A stretch of 64,000 bases of DNA from Rhodospirillaceae bacterium bin65. Its GTDB lineage: Bacteria; Pseudomonadota; Alphaproteobacteria; Bin65. Below are positions 40,229 through 48,246 of the stretch, piece by piece. Numbering within the stretch: position 1 is the first letter of the stretch; each line of letters opens with the position of its first letter. Where the stretch lies: assembly GCA_002238725.1 (NCBI GenBank), contig MPMX01000002.1, positions 145,198 through 209,197 of the forward strand, given 5' to 3'. Both the position numbers and the translations under genes were made by a program. The notes beneath the pieces are model-generated. The model was not told the DNA's origin and did not search any database. It saw only the letters and a list, made by a program, of their open reading frames with translations.

Positions 40229-40939
40229 TTACCACGTTTCCCGGTGTGGGCGGAGTTCGACATTGAAACTCCAGGTGCTGCGCGGCTGGTGGGCGATGCG
40301 GAAGAACTCGCCGGCAATGTCGGCCGGCTTGGCATAGGCGTCGTCCGGCCGGTCCCCGCCCATCCGCTCGCGCACCCAGGGGATATCGATCATCGCGTCG
40401 ACGGTGATGTGCGCGACGTGGAGCCCCTCGGGCCCCAGGTCCCGTGCCAGCGCCTCGGCGAGAATACGCTGCCCTGCCTTGGACGGTGCAAAGCCGGTGA
40501 AATGCGGCTTGCCGCGCCAGGCGCCGGTGTTGCCGGTCACCAGCAGCGCGGCGTCGCCGCGCTCCACCATCGCCGGCGCCAGCTCCTGCGCCGCCACCAG
40601 CAAGGACGAAACGTTCACCCGGAAGGTGCGCTCGAAATCTCCGATGTCGATGTCCCGATAGGGCGCAAAGACCGCATAGGCGCCGTTGTAGATCGCCACT
40701 TTCGGCACGCCGAGATCGGCGACGATCCGCGCGAGCGTCGCCCGCAGCGCGTCGTGATCGGTCACGTCGCACGGATAGGCGCGGCTGTCGGCGACGTCGC
40801 CGGCGATCCGCTCCAGCCGTTCGGCCTTGCGCGCGATCATGGCGACGGCGTAGCCGCCTTCCGCGAACCGCCGGACCAGCGCCTCGCCCGTGCCGGGGCC
40901 GACGCCGATGACGATGCAGGCCGGTTTCCGCTCTGTCAT
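40229..40939 (-). CDS. Atypical SDR oxidoreductase
   Basis: A 236-residue short-chain dehydrogenase-like protein. The cofactor motif is GVGPGTGEAL (residues 12-21), as in the GxGPGxG subgroup. The usual catalytic Tyr of YxxxK is Phe here (FAPSK), so classical proton transfer is not available. Related sequences with Phe are common in this subgroup, so it is probably a subfamily trait. The function is unknown. It starts 9 nt after the isomerase and ends 80 nt before yejA, in the same direction. Confidence 0.85.
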   Translation of the reverse strand: MTERKPACIVIGVGPGTGEALVRRFAEGGYAVAMIARKAERLERIAGDVADSRAYPCDVTDHDALRATLARIVADLGVPKVAIYNGAYAVFAPYRDIDIGDFERTFRVNVSSLLVAAQELAPAMVERGDAALLVTGNTGAWRGKPHFTGFAPSKAGQRILAEALARDLGPEGLHVAHITVDAMIDIPWVRERMGGDRPDDAYAKPADIAGEFFRIAHQPRSTWSFNVELRPHRETW

Positions 40940-40948
40940 CTCGCCGCT

Positions 40949-41551
40949 CTAGGCCTTGGCTTCGAGCCACATGTCCAGGTAGCGGATGCGGTCATGACCC
41001 CAGAAGGGCTCGCCGTCGGCCACCATATGCGGCGTGCCGAAAATGCCGGCTTCTGCAGCCTCCCGGCTTGCCGCGGCGCAGGCTTCGGCCGCCACGGCGT
41101 CGTCGGCCGCCGCATCGACATCGGGAGCGGCGACCCCGGCCTTCGCAGCAACGGCGGCCAGAACATCCCGCTCAACCAGATCCTGCCCATCGGCCCAGTA
41201 TCCGAGCATCAGCGCTGCTGCCAGGGCGTTAGCCTTGGCCGGATCCTGCGCGCGGACGCGCCAGATCAGGTGGCGGGCGTGGCTGAGATCGCCCCTGGGA
41301 AAGGATTTGGGAATATTGAGCGGCAGGCCGAGCAGGCCGGCAGTGCGGGTGAAATCCTTCTTGATGTAGCGCCCCTTGGCGATCGGATTGCCGATCGGCA
41401 TGTAGTCGTGGATCTTCCAGACCGTCATCAGGGAAATCGGCACCCAATCGATGTCCCGGCCGTGCCTGGCCGCTACCTTCTGCAATTCTGCGACGCCCAG
41501 GTAGGTGTGGGCGGAGGGAAGATCGAAATAAAGGGTAATAGGGTCGGCCAT
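40949..41551 (-). CDS. 2-hydroxychromene-2-carboxylate isomerase-like (DsbA/GST-kappa fold)
   Basis: A 200-residue protein starting at the ATG at 41551. The N-terminal YFDLPSAHTYLG provides the Ser that binds the glutathione thiolate in HCCA isomerases. AEAGIFGTPHMVADGEPFWGHDRIRYLD holds the cis-Pro and the closing helix. True HCCA isomerases act in naphthalene breakdown, but many relatives have other GSH-dependent jobs. The gene is 40 nt downstream of the decarboxylase and 9 nt upstream of an SDR, which fits an aromatic-type catabolic operon. Confidence 0.88.
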   Translation of the reverse strand: MADPITLYFDLPSAHTYLGVAELQKVAARHGRDIDWVPISLMTVWKIHDYMPIGNPIAKGRYIKKDFTRTAGLLGLPLNIPKSFPRGDLSHARHLIWRVRAQDPAKANALAAALMLGYWADGQDLVERDVLAAVAAKAGVAAPDVDAAADDAVAAEACAAASREAAEAGIFGTPHMVADGEPFWGHDRIRYLDMWLEAKA

Positions 41552-41591
41552 GGCGCGGTCTCGTCTGGTTTGCGATTGCGGCGCCAAGCAA

Positions 41592-43010
41592 TCAGGTCGA
41601 CAGCATTTCCGCAACCCCCCTGATTGCCTCAAACGCGCCCGCGACATCCTCTTCCGCGGTATCGAACTGCCCGGCAACGAAGCGGATCGCCACCCGGCCG
41701 TTATGGACCGTCTGGGTCAGGTAGATCGTCCCGGCATCGTTGATGGCGTTGACCAGCCGCAGGTTGAGGTCGTCCAGCGCCTCTTCGGGCACACCTTCCG
41801 GCGCAAAACGGAAGGAAAACAGCGACAGCACCGGCGCGGTGACGATCTCGAAGCCCGGTTCGGCGGCAAGCCGCGTAGCCAGGTCCTCGGTCCAGCGAAC
41901 ATGGTTGCGGATCCGCCGCCGCAATCCCTCCAGACCGTAGGCGCGCAGCAGGAACCAGACCTTGAGCGCCCGGAACCGGCGGCCGAGCGTGACCGACCAT
42001 TCGCTGAAATTGACGATGCCGTCCGCCCCGTAGGTCTTGAGATATTCGGGCTGGATCGCCAGCGTGCGCACCAGCGTTTCCGGCGAGCGGACGAAATGGG
42101 CGGAACATTCGAGCGGCGCGCCCAGCCATTTGTGCGGGTTGAGGACGATACTGTCGGCCAGTTCCACACCCTCCCAGAAATGCCGGAATTCCGGACAGAT
42201 CATGGCGGAGCCGGCCCAGGCGGCATCAACATGGCTGTAGAGTCCCTCTTCGGCCGCGACCCTGCAGACCGCGCGCACGTCGTCCATGGCGCCGACCGAG
42301 GTTCCGCCGACGCAGACGACGACCCCGGCCGGGGTCATGCCCGCAGCCCGGTCGTCGCGGATCGCCTTTTTCAGCGCGCCGACATCCATGGCGAGCGCTG
42401 CATCGGTCGGCAGCTTGACCAGATTGTCCTGCCCGAGGCCGGCAATCCACAGGGCCTTGTCGATCGAGCTGTGGGTGTGGTCCGAAGCGTAGATCCGCAG
42501 CGGCGCCCGGCCGAACAGGCCTTCCCGGTTGCCCTGCCAGTCGAGCGCCCTTTCGCGCATGGTCAGGATGGCGCACAGGGTGGCGGTCGAAGCCGTATCC
42601 TGAAATACGCCTTTGAATTCGTCCGGCAGGCCGACCGCCTGGCGCAGCCAGTCGACCATCCTGACTTCAAGCTCAGTGGCCGCCGGCGAGGTCTGCCAAA
42701 GCATGCATTGCGCCGCCATCGCCCCTGCAAGCTGTTCGGCGACCACTGCGGCCGGCGCGGCGTTGGACGGGAAATAGGCGAAGAATCGCGGGTGCTGCCA
42801 ATGGGTCATGCCGCCGGGGATCAGCCGCTCGAAATCGGCGAAGATGTCCGCCATGTCCTGGGCGGCTTCCGGCGGCTCATCCGCGATCCGGGCGCCGATA
42901 TCGCCGGGCGCCGTCTGGGCCCGCACCGGGCGCTCGCGCAGCGTCTCGCGATAGTCGGCGCTCCACTCGGCCGCCCGGTGCGACCAGTGGCGGAAATCGA
43001 AATCGTTCAT
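41592..43010 (-). CDS. PLP-dependent decarboxylase, aromatic-L-amino-acid decarboxylase-like
   Basis: A 472-residue group II decarboxylase. DTASTATLCAI (about 138-148) binds the PLP phosphate and HVDAAWAGSAM the ring. NPHKWLG carries the Schiff-base Lys294. N-terminal PGGMTHWQHPRFFAYFPSN is the substrate lid of AADC/tyrosine or tryptophan decarboxylases. It turns aromatic amino acids into amines or, in some relatives, aldehydes. The substrate is inferred. It lies in the co-directional cluster that continues to the yej genes. Confidence 0.92.
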   Translation of the reverse strand: MNDFDFRHWSHRAAEWSADYRETLRERPVRAQTAPGDIGARIADEPPEAAQDMADIFADFERLIPGGMTHWQHPRFFAYFPSNAAPAAVVAEQLAGAMAAQCMLWQTSPAATELEVRMVDWLRQAVGLPDEFKGVFQDTASTATLCAILTMRERALDWQGNREGLFGRAPLRIYASDHTHSSIDKALWIAGLGQDNLVKLPTDAALAMDVGALKKAIRDDRAAGMTPAGVVVCVGGTSVGAMDDVRAVCRVAAEEGLYSHVDAAWAGSAMICPEFRHFWEGVELADSIVLNPHKWLGAPLECSAHFVRSPETLVRTLAIQPEYLKTYGADGIVNFSEWSVTLGRRFRALKVWFLLRAYGLEGLRRRIRNHVRWTEDLATRLAAEPGFEIVTAPVLSLFSFRFAPEGVPEEALDDLNLRLVNAINDAGTIYLTQTVHNGRVAIRFVAGQFDTAEEDVAGAFEAIRGVAEMLST

Positions 43011-43108
43011 GTCGGTGCCACGCTGCTTCCCCGGCCGGTCCGGGCTTCACTCCCGCGGCCGCGATTGCGTGGTACCGTTTTCGCTGCGTGCGGGGAAGGA
43101 CGCAGTGC

Positions 43109-43177
43109 TCAGATCAACACGCAGGTCGCCATAATTCCCAGCGCGCAGAACAGCAGGAACATGAACATCCAGGGCAT
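43109..43177 (-). CDS. Predicted 22-residue membrane peptide
   Basis: A very short frame between the amidohydrolase and the decarboxylase. It encodes Met-Pro-Trp-Met-Phe-Met-Phe followed by a Leu/Phe/Ala-rich run with two Cys, and ends in Ile. It is almost entirely hydrophobic and could span the membrane once. GGAG lies about 7 nt upstream of the ATG, and the gap of 218 nt between the flanking genes has no other frame. The reading is plausible but rests only on a ribosome site and hydrophobicity. Confidence 0.4.
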   Translation of the reverse strand: MPWMFMFLLFCALGIMATCVLI

Positions 43178-43228
43178 GGCCGCTCCGTCCGCCGACTGCA
43201 GCGCAGCGGCCGCCGGCCGCGACCCGGA

Positions 43229-44605
43229 TCAGGCGCTCAGCCGCATACCGACGCGGTTGAGGTCCGGCTCTTTGTGGAACTTGCCGTCCTGCATGATCGC
43301 GATCAGTCGCGATTGGTCCTGCAGCACCTTGATGTCCGTCAGCGGATCGCCATCGACCAGCAGGAGATCGGCCAGGCAACCCTCCCGGATCATGCCCAGC
43401 TCGTCGCCCATGCCCATGATCTGGCCGCCATACATGGTGCCGGCCTTGATCGCCTCCATCGGCGAGAAGCCGACCATGTCGACGAAATATTCGAAATCCT
43501 TGGCGTTGGTGCCGTGGGGCGTCCAGGCGAAGCCGTAATCGCCGCCGACCAGCACGCGGATGCCACGCTTGTGCATCGCCAGCATGGTCGCGCAGGCATT
43601 CTCCAGTTCGCGCTCGTAACGGTCCGTGATCGGCGTGCCGGGCTTGATGCCCCATTCGGCGGCGTTTCGGGCCACGTTGATCAGCCAGGCCAGGCCGGGC
43701 GCCACGAAATGCTTGTCCTTGTTGGCCTCGAGCAGGTCCAGCGTCTCCTCGTCGGAGAAGGACGCGTGGTAGATGATCTCGATGCCGTGCTTCACGCAGC
43801 GCTGGATCGATTCCTTCGAGCGCGCATGGGCGGCAAGGCGGCGGCCGCGCCCCTTGGCCTCGGCGACGGCGACGGCGACCTCCTCGTCGGTGAACTGGTT
43901 CTCCTCCGCGGCGAATTGGGTGATCTCTTCGCCCGACAGGTTGATCTTGATCGTATCGACGCCCCACTTCATGAGCGTGCGGACCTCTCGGCGCATCTCC
44001 TCCACGCCGGAGACGACGATGCCGAGATTGAGCGCCTTGTGGTCGATATGCGGCAACGTGGCGTCGCCGAGGCCGCCGACCGCCGTCAGCTCCGGCCCGG
44101 CCGCGGTATAGCGCGGGCCGGGCACCTTGCCCTCCTTGATCGCGTCGCGGATCACCACGTCCAGCCTGGGCTTGGCCGCCGCCGCGCCGTAGCCCGCCGT
44201 GAAGCCGGCGTCGATCAGCAGCTTCGCCATGTAGGCGCAGTTGAGCGTGTGCTCTTCGAGCGGCATGAGCTGGATCGGGTCGATGCCCGGCGCGTTGTTC
44301 CAGCTCAAGTGCAGATGGGCATCGACCATGCCGGGCATCAGCGTCATGCCCCGCCCGTCGATCCGCTGGGCGCCGTTCGGGGCGCCCCAGCCGCCGTTGC
44401 CGTGACCGCCGCCATATCCCGCGCCGAAGCCGCCGCTGCCGGCCCGGTGAATCGTCTTGATCCTGTTGCCGGCGACTGTCACGTCGCCGGAATAGGGCGC
44501 TTCGCCCGTCCCATCCAGGATGCGGACATTGGAGAAAACGGTCTCCGGACTCGTGCGCCCGTTGCCGTTGGAACCGGCCCATCCGCCGAAAGTGACTTCC
44601 GCCAT
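43229..44605 (-). CDS. Amidohydrolase family protein with Gly-rich insert
   Basis: A 458-residue TIM-barrel metallohydrolase of the imidazolonepropionase/prolidase-like group. The HxH metal motif is DAHLHL (His97, His99). Other ligands fit KINLSGEE (the Lys region), AAHARS and IYHASFSDEE. A Gly-rich stretch at residues 55-78 (GSGGFGAGYGGGHGNGGWG) is inserted in the N-terminal beta-sandwich just before the barrel and is unusual. The substrate, probably a cyclic amide or dipeptide-like compound, is unknown. The gene starts 24 nt after the alpha/beta hydrolase. Confidence 0.9.
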   Translation of the reverse strand: MAEVTFGGWAGSNGNGRTSPETVFSNVRILDGTGEAPYSGDVTVAGNRIKTIHRAGSGGFGAGYGGGHGNGGWGAPNGAQRIDGRGMTLMPGMVDAHLHLSWNNAPGIDPIQLMPLEEHTLNCAYMAKLLIDAGFTAGYGAAAAKPRLDVVIRDAIKEGKVPGPRYTAAGPELTAVGGLGDATLPHIDHKALNLGIVVSGVEEMRREVRTLMKWGVDTIKINLSGEEITQFAAEENQFTDEEVAVAVAEAKGRGRRLAAHARSKESIQRCVKHGIEIIYHASFSDEETLDLLEANKDKHFVAPGLAWLINVARNAAEWGIKPGTPITDRYERELENACATMLAMHKRGIRVLVGGDYGFAWTPHGTNAKDFEYFVDMVGFSPMEAIKAGTMYGGQIMGMGDELGMIREGCLADLLLVDGDPLTDIKVLQDQSRLIAIMQDGKFHKEPDLNRVGMRLSA

Positions 44606-44629
44606 CGTCTTTCTCCCTCTCGTGCCGCG

Positions 44630-45412
44630 CTACAGCGCAGACTTGTCCAGGTGCGCTCGAAGCAATTCCGCCGAGCGCCGGGGCATCTCGATCGGTATCC
44701 AGTGGCCGACGCCGGGCAGCACCTCGAGACCCGCGCCGCTTATCCGGCCTCTGAGTGCCTCGGCCATCGCAACCGGGGCTACAGGATCCTTCTCTCCGGC
44801 AATCAACAGGGTGGGACAGCCGATCGCGCCATGGTCGGCCGCCGGCGCCGTAGCCAGCGCGAGGCAATGCGCGGCATAGCCGGCCGGGCTCTGGCGCATC
44901 AGGCTTTCCCGTACGAAGGCTTCGGTCACCGGATTGGTCTCCCGCGATGCCGCTGCCAGGCTCGCCTGAGATACCGCGTCGGCGATCCCGGCCATGCCGG
45001 TGCGGCGGGCGGCTTCGGCGCGTTCCCGAAGCGCCTGACGCGCAGCCGGCAGCGGTTCCAGAATGGGCCCGAACAGCGCCAGGCTCAAGACAATTCCGGG
45101 CGATTCCGCCGCCAGATACTGGCAGATCAGGGTACCCATCGAATGGCCGGCGAAATGGGCTCGCTCAATACCCGCCAACCGGAGCGTATCGCGGATCGCG
45201 GCCGCAAGGCCATTTAGCCCGGGCCGGCCGGGACGCAGCGCCGAGCGACCGGCGCCGGGCAGATCGGGGCGCAACACGCGGTAGCCGTCGAGGGCTTCCA
45301 TCAGCGGCGCGAAGCTGTTCGAATCGCCGCCGAGGCCGTGGATCAGGACGACGGCCGGCCCGGACCCGCCGCTGTCCTCCGTCACCATGCCGCCGAGCCG
45401 CAGATCGGCCAT
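44630..45412 (-). CDS. Alpha/beta hydrolase, enol-lactonase-like
   Basis: A 260-residue alpha/beta hydrolase. The nucleophile elbow is GHSMG with Ser91, the oxyanion strand is LIHGLGGDSNSF, and the catalytic His is in GVGHWIP near the C-terminus. The overall layout resembles 3-oxoadipate enol-lactonase (PcaD) and related esterases. It begins 3 nt downstream of the FAH-family gene, so the two are coupled, consistent with successive hydrolytic steps of a ring-cleavage route. Confidence 0.9.
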   Translation of the reverse strand: MADLRLGGMVTEDSGGSGPAVVLIHGLGGDSNSFAPLMEALDGYRVLRPDLPGAGRSALRPGRPGLNGLAAAIRDTLRLAGIERAHFAGHSMGTLICQYLAAESPGIVLSLALFGPILEPLPAARQALRERAEAARRTGMAGIADAVSQASLAAASRETNPVTEAFVRESLMRQSPAGYAAHCLALATAPAADHGAIGCPTLLIAGEKDPVAPVAMAEALRGRISGAGLEVLPGVGHWIPIEMPRRSAELLRAHLDKSAL

Positions 45413-45415
45413 GGC

Positions 45416-46282
45416 TCAGATCTCCGCGACCGGGTTTTCGAGGACTCCGATGCCACCGATCTCGACGGCCACCCGGTCGCCGGCCCTGAGATATTTCGGC
45501 GGCGTGAAGCCGATCCCGACCCCGGCCGGCGTACCTGTCGCGATGACATCGCCGGGCATCAGGGTGATCCCGTTGGAGATGGCGGCGATTATCGCCGGCA
45601 CATCGAAGATCATCAGTGCGGTGTTCGAGGCCTGGCGTAACTCGCCGTTGACCCGGCAGCGGACCGGCGTGTCGGCCAGGTCGATCTCGTCTGCCTTCAC
45701 GGCTGCCGGCCCCATCGGACAGAAGGTGTCCTGCGATTTGCCGATCAGCCACTGGCTGTGCAGGCTCTGCAGATCGCGCGCCGTTACGTCGTTGGCGATG
45801 GTGTAGCCCCAGACATGCTTCATGGCCTCGGATTGCGGGATGTTCCGTCCGCCGGCTCCGACGATGACCGCTAGCTCGGCTTCGTAATCCACCGCCTCGG
45901 TCACAGCCGGATCGAGCAGTATCTCCGCGCCGTGCGGAATGACGGATTCCGGCAGCTTGGAAAAAACGATTGGCGCCCCGGGGACGACGCCCTGGACGGC
46001 GGAACTGTCGAAACCCGAATGGGCGAATTCCTTCGCATGTTCGCGGTAGTTTTTGCCGACGCAGAAGATGTTGCGGCGCGGCCGGGGAATCGGCGCCTGG
46101 ATCGCGACATCGACAATCGGCACGACGTCTTCGACTAACGGCAGATCCCGGCCGATCAACGCCGCTACGCCGTCCACGGCGGCGGCACCGGGAGGCAGGG
46201 CGAAGCGCTGGACCGCTTCCCCGTAGTCCGCAACCCGGCCGACATGCCGCCCGCCCTGCCAATCGAACACAATGAGCTTCAG
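45416..46282 (-). CDS. Fumarylacetoacetate hydrolase family protein, probable CTG start
   Basis: An FAH-fold enzyme of 288 residues. The catalytic domain begins at IFCVGKNYREHAKEF; metal acids are in VDYEAELAVIVG and the ending GDVIATGTPAGVGIGF is typical. No ATG, GTG or TTG lies at the expected N-terminus. A CTG at 46280-46282, then AAGCTCATTGTG, reads Lys-Leu-Ile-Val, the normal family start. GGGGAGG lies 7 nt before it and it overlaps the upstream stop as CTGA. A GTG at 46270 is the alternative. Members hydrolyse acylpyruvates or isomerise ring-cleavage products. Confidence 0.82.
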   Translation of the reverse strand: MKLIVFDWQGGRHVGRVADYGEAVQRFALPPGAAAVDGVAALIGRDLPLVEDVVPIVDVAIQAPIPRPRRNIFCVGKNYREHAKEFAHSGFDSSAVQGVVPGAPIVFSKLPESVIPHGAEILLDPAVTEAVDYEAELAVIVGAGGRNIPQSEAMKHVWGYTIANDVTARDLQSLHSQWLIGKSQDTFCPMGPAAVKADEIDLADTPVRCRVNGELRQASNTALMIFDVPAIIAAISNGITLMPGDVIATGTPAGVGIGFTPPKYLRAGDRVAVEIGGIGVLENPVAEI

Positions 46283-47790
46283 GATGCCGCCTCCCCGTCG
46301 TGCGGTGGGATCAAGACTGTCGAACCGGTGGTCTCCCGGCTCTCCAGGGCGCGGTGCGCGTCGGCCGCATTTTTCAGGTCGAAGCGCTGGCCGATCTCGA
46401 TTGTGACGATGCGCCGTTCGATGGCGTCGAACAGCCGTTCCGCACTGGCCCCGAATTTCTCCGGCGTATCCGTGTAATGAACGTAGTTCGGGCGCGACAG
46501 GGTGGCCGAGCAGCCGGCGAGCACAGAAATATCCTGCGAACCGATGTCGCCGGAGGCCTGGCCGAAACTGACCAGATGGCCCCGCACGGCGAGCGCGTCG
46601 ACGGAATGGGCGAAGCTGTCCCGGCCGACTGCGTCGTAGATGACGTCGGCGCCATGCCCGTCCGTCAGGTCGCGAACCTGTTCTTCGAGGCTTTTTTCGC
46701 CGGGCACGATGACGTGATGGGCGCCGGCAGCGCGCGACGCCCGTGCCTTTTCCTCTGTCGAGGTTGCGCCGATCACCGTGGCGCCGAGGCGGTTCGCCCA
46801 CTGGCACAGAATCCGCCCGACGCCGCCGGCCGGCGCATAGACCAGCACGGTTTCGCCCGGCGCGACGGCATGGACCCGATGCAGCAGGAATTCCGCCGTC
46901 ACGCCTTTGAGCAGCGCGGCGGCGGCTGTCTCCGCGTCGATATGGTCCGGCAGCGGCATCACAAGGCTTGCGTCCATGGTCCGGACGCTCGCATAGGCGC
47001 CCAGCGGCGGGCAGGCATAGGCCGCGCGCTGACCGGGCGCGAGATGGCGGACGTCCGGGCCGGTATCCACCACGACGCCTGCCGCTTCGAGGCCGGGCAC
47101 GCCCGGCGGTTTGAGCAGGTCGAAATAGCCGGTCCGGCAATAGACATCGATATAATTCACGCCGACCGCCGTCTGGCGCAGCCGGACCTGACCCGGCCCC
47201 GGCGGCGGGGCTTCGGTTCGCGCAAGTCGCAGCTCTTCCGCGCCGCCATGGCGTTCGATCACGATGGCGGCGCCTTCGATGGCGGCGCCCGCGGCCGGAC
47301 GGACGGACGGGGCAGCCTGAGCCGCCTCCCGCATTTGCCGTTCGCCGGCGGACGGCCGTTCGACCCGGCTACGAACCGCCGCGAAGCCGGCCTCGTAGAC
47401 CTCCGTCGCAACCAGCGCCGCAAGCTCCTGTTCCTGACCGGGCGGAGTGTTGAAGGCCGAAGACCAGCGCCAGAAAGTCCGGTCGCCGTCGGTCACCGGT
47501 TTCAGTTCGACATCGGCGACATAGTCGTGAAGCGGGATATCGGCATCGACGATGGTGTAGCGAAAGCGGCGCTCGTTATCGGAGAGCGACAGCAGCCGTT
47601 CCCGCACATTTGCCCCGTCTTCAAGGTCGAAATTCCGCACGCAACCGATCTGGTCGGTGCGCTTCGACTCTTCCAGGCGGCTGCGACGGACGATCGGGTG
47701 CCAGCGGTCGTGGCCGTTGAAATCGCGCAGAATCTCCCAGACCGCCGCGATGGGGGCGTCGATCACCGTGCTGCGCACCACCCGAATCAT
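46279..47790 (-). CDS. SRPBCC-quinone oxidoreductase fusion protein
   Basis: A 503-residue two-domain protein. Residues 1-145 form an SRPBCC/polyketide cyclase-like hot-dog fold, clearly paralogous to the next gene upstream. A short Ala-rich linker (146-172) follows. Residues 173-503 are a zinc-independent medium-chain quinone oxidoreductase, with VNYIDVYCRTGYF, LKGVTAEFLLHRVH and the NADPH motif APAGGVGRI (319-327). It probably reduces quinones or enones, and the first domain may bind a hydrophobic substrate. The fusion is unusual; both halves are full length. Confidence 0.9.
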   Translation of the reverse strand: MIRVVRSTVIDAPIAAVWEILRDFNGHDRWHPIVRRSRLEESKRTDQIGCVRNFDLEDGANVRERLLSLSDNERRFRYTIVDADIPLHDYVADVELKPVTDGDRTFWRWSSAFNTPPGQEQELAALVATEVYEAGFAAVRSRVERPSAGERQMREAAQAAPSVRPAAGAAIEGAAIVIERHGGAEELRLARTEAPPPGPGQVRLRQTAVGVNYIDVYCRTGYFDLLKPPGVPGLEAAGVVVDTGPDVRHLAPGQRAAYACPPLGAYASVRTMDASLVMPLPDHIDAETAAAALLKGVTAEFLLHRVHAVAPGETVLVYAPAGGVGRILCQWANRLGATVIGATSTEEKARASRAAGAHHVIVPGEKSLEEQVRDLTDGHGADVIYDAVGRDSFAHSVDALAVRGHLVSFGQASGDIGSQDISVLAGCSATLSRPNYVHYTDTPEKFGASAERLFDAIERRIVTIEIGQRFDLKNAADAHRALESRETTGSTVLIPPHDGEAAS

Positions 47791-47805
47791 GGCCGGACCA
47801 TGGCG

Positions 47806-48243
47806 TCAGGCCCCGAAGCGGGCCTTGAGCGCGTCGAAAGCGGCCTGGAAAACGTTGGTGCCAATGTTGTCGATGAGCTCGGCCTCGTTCGCGGGATCGC
47901 AATCGAACTCGGCCGTCCATTCGGCAAAGGTCCGGTTGCCGTCCGTTATCGGAGCGAGTTTCAGCGTCGCGATATAGTTCTCAACCCCCATCGGGCTTTC
48001 GAGAATTGCGTAGCTGACGCTGAAGTCGTAGTCGGACAGCGCCAGCAATCGCTCGCGCAGGAAACCGCCGTCCTGCAACCGGAAGGCCCGGACGCAGCCG
48101 ACTTGATCGGCGGGTTGACCGCCTTCGATCCGGCTCTCCCGGACCGCCGGCACCCAGTCCGGCAGCGCATTGAAGTCCCGGATGGTCTGCCAGATCCGGT
48201 CGGCCGGGGCGCCGATCACCGAAGAGATATAGACCCTGGCCAT
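47806..48243 (-). CDS. SRPBCC family protein
   Basis: A 145-residue SRPBCC/START-like protein. The pattern IGAPADRIWQTIRDFNALPDWVPAV, then DQVGCVRAFRL and RERLLALSDYDFSVSYAI, matches the N-terminal domain of the fusion protein 15 nt downstream, with roughly 40% identity by eye. The two look like a duplication. SRPBCC domains hold hydrophobic ligands. This copy may carry a ligand to the fused reductase, which is inference from adjacency. Confidence 0.9.
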   Translation of the reverse strand: MARVYISSVIGAPADRIWQTIRDFNALPDWVPAVRESRIEGGQPADQVGCVRAFRLQDGGFLRERLLALSDYDFSVSYAILESPMGVENYIATLKLAPITDGNRTFAEWTAEFDCDPANEAELIDNIGTNVFQAAFDALKARFGA

Positions 48244-48246
48244 GGC

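Noticed and set aside
40149..40970. yejA extended upstream into a protein of nearly 900 residues
   Set aside because: The extension lies in another frame of the SDR gene; the signal peptide shows the true start at 40148.
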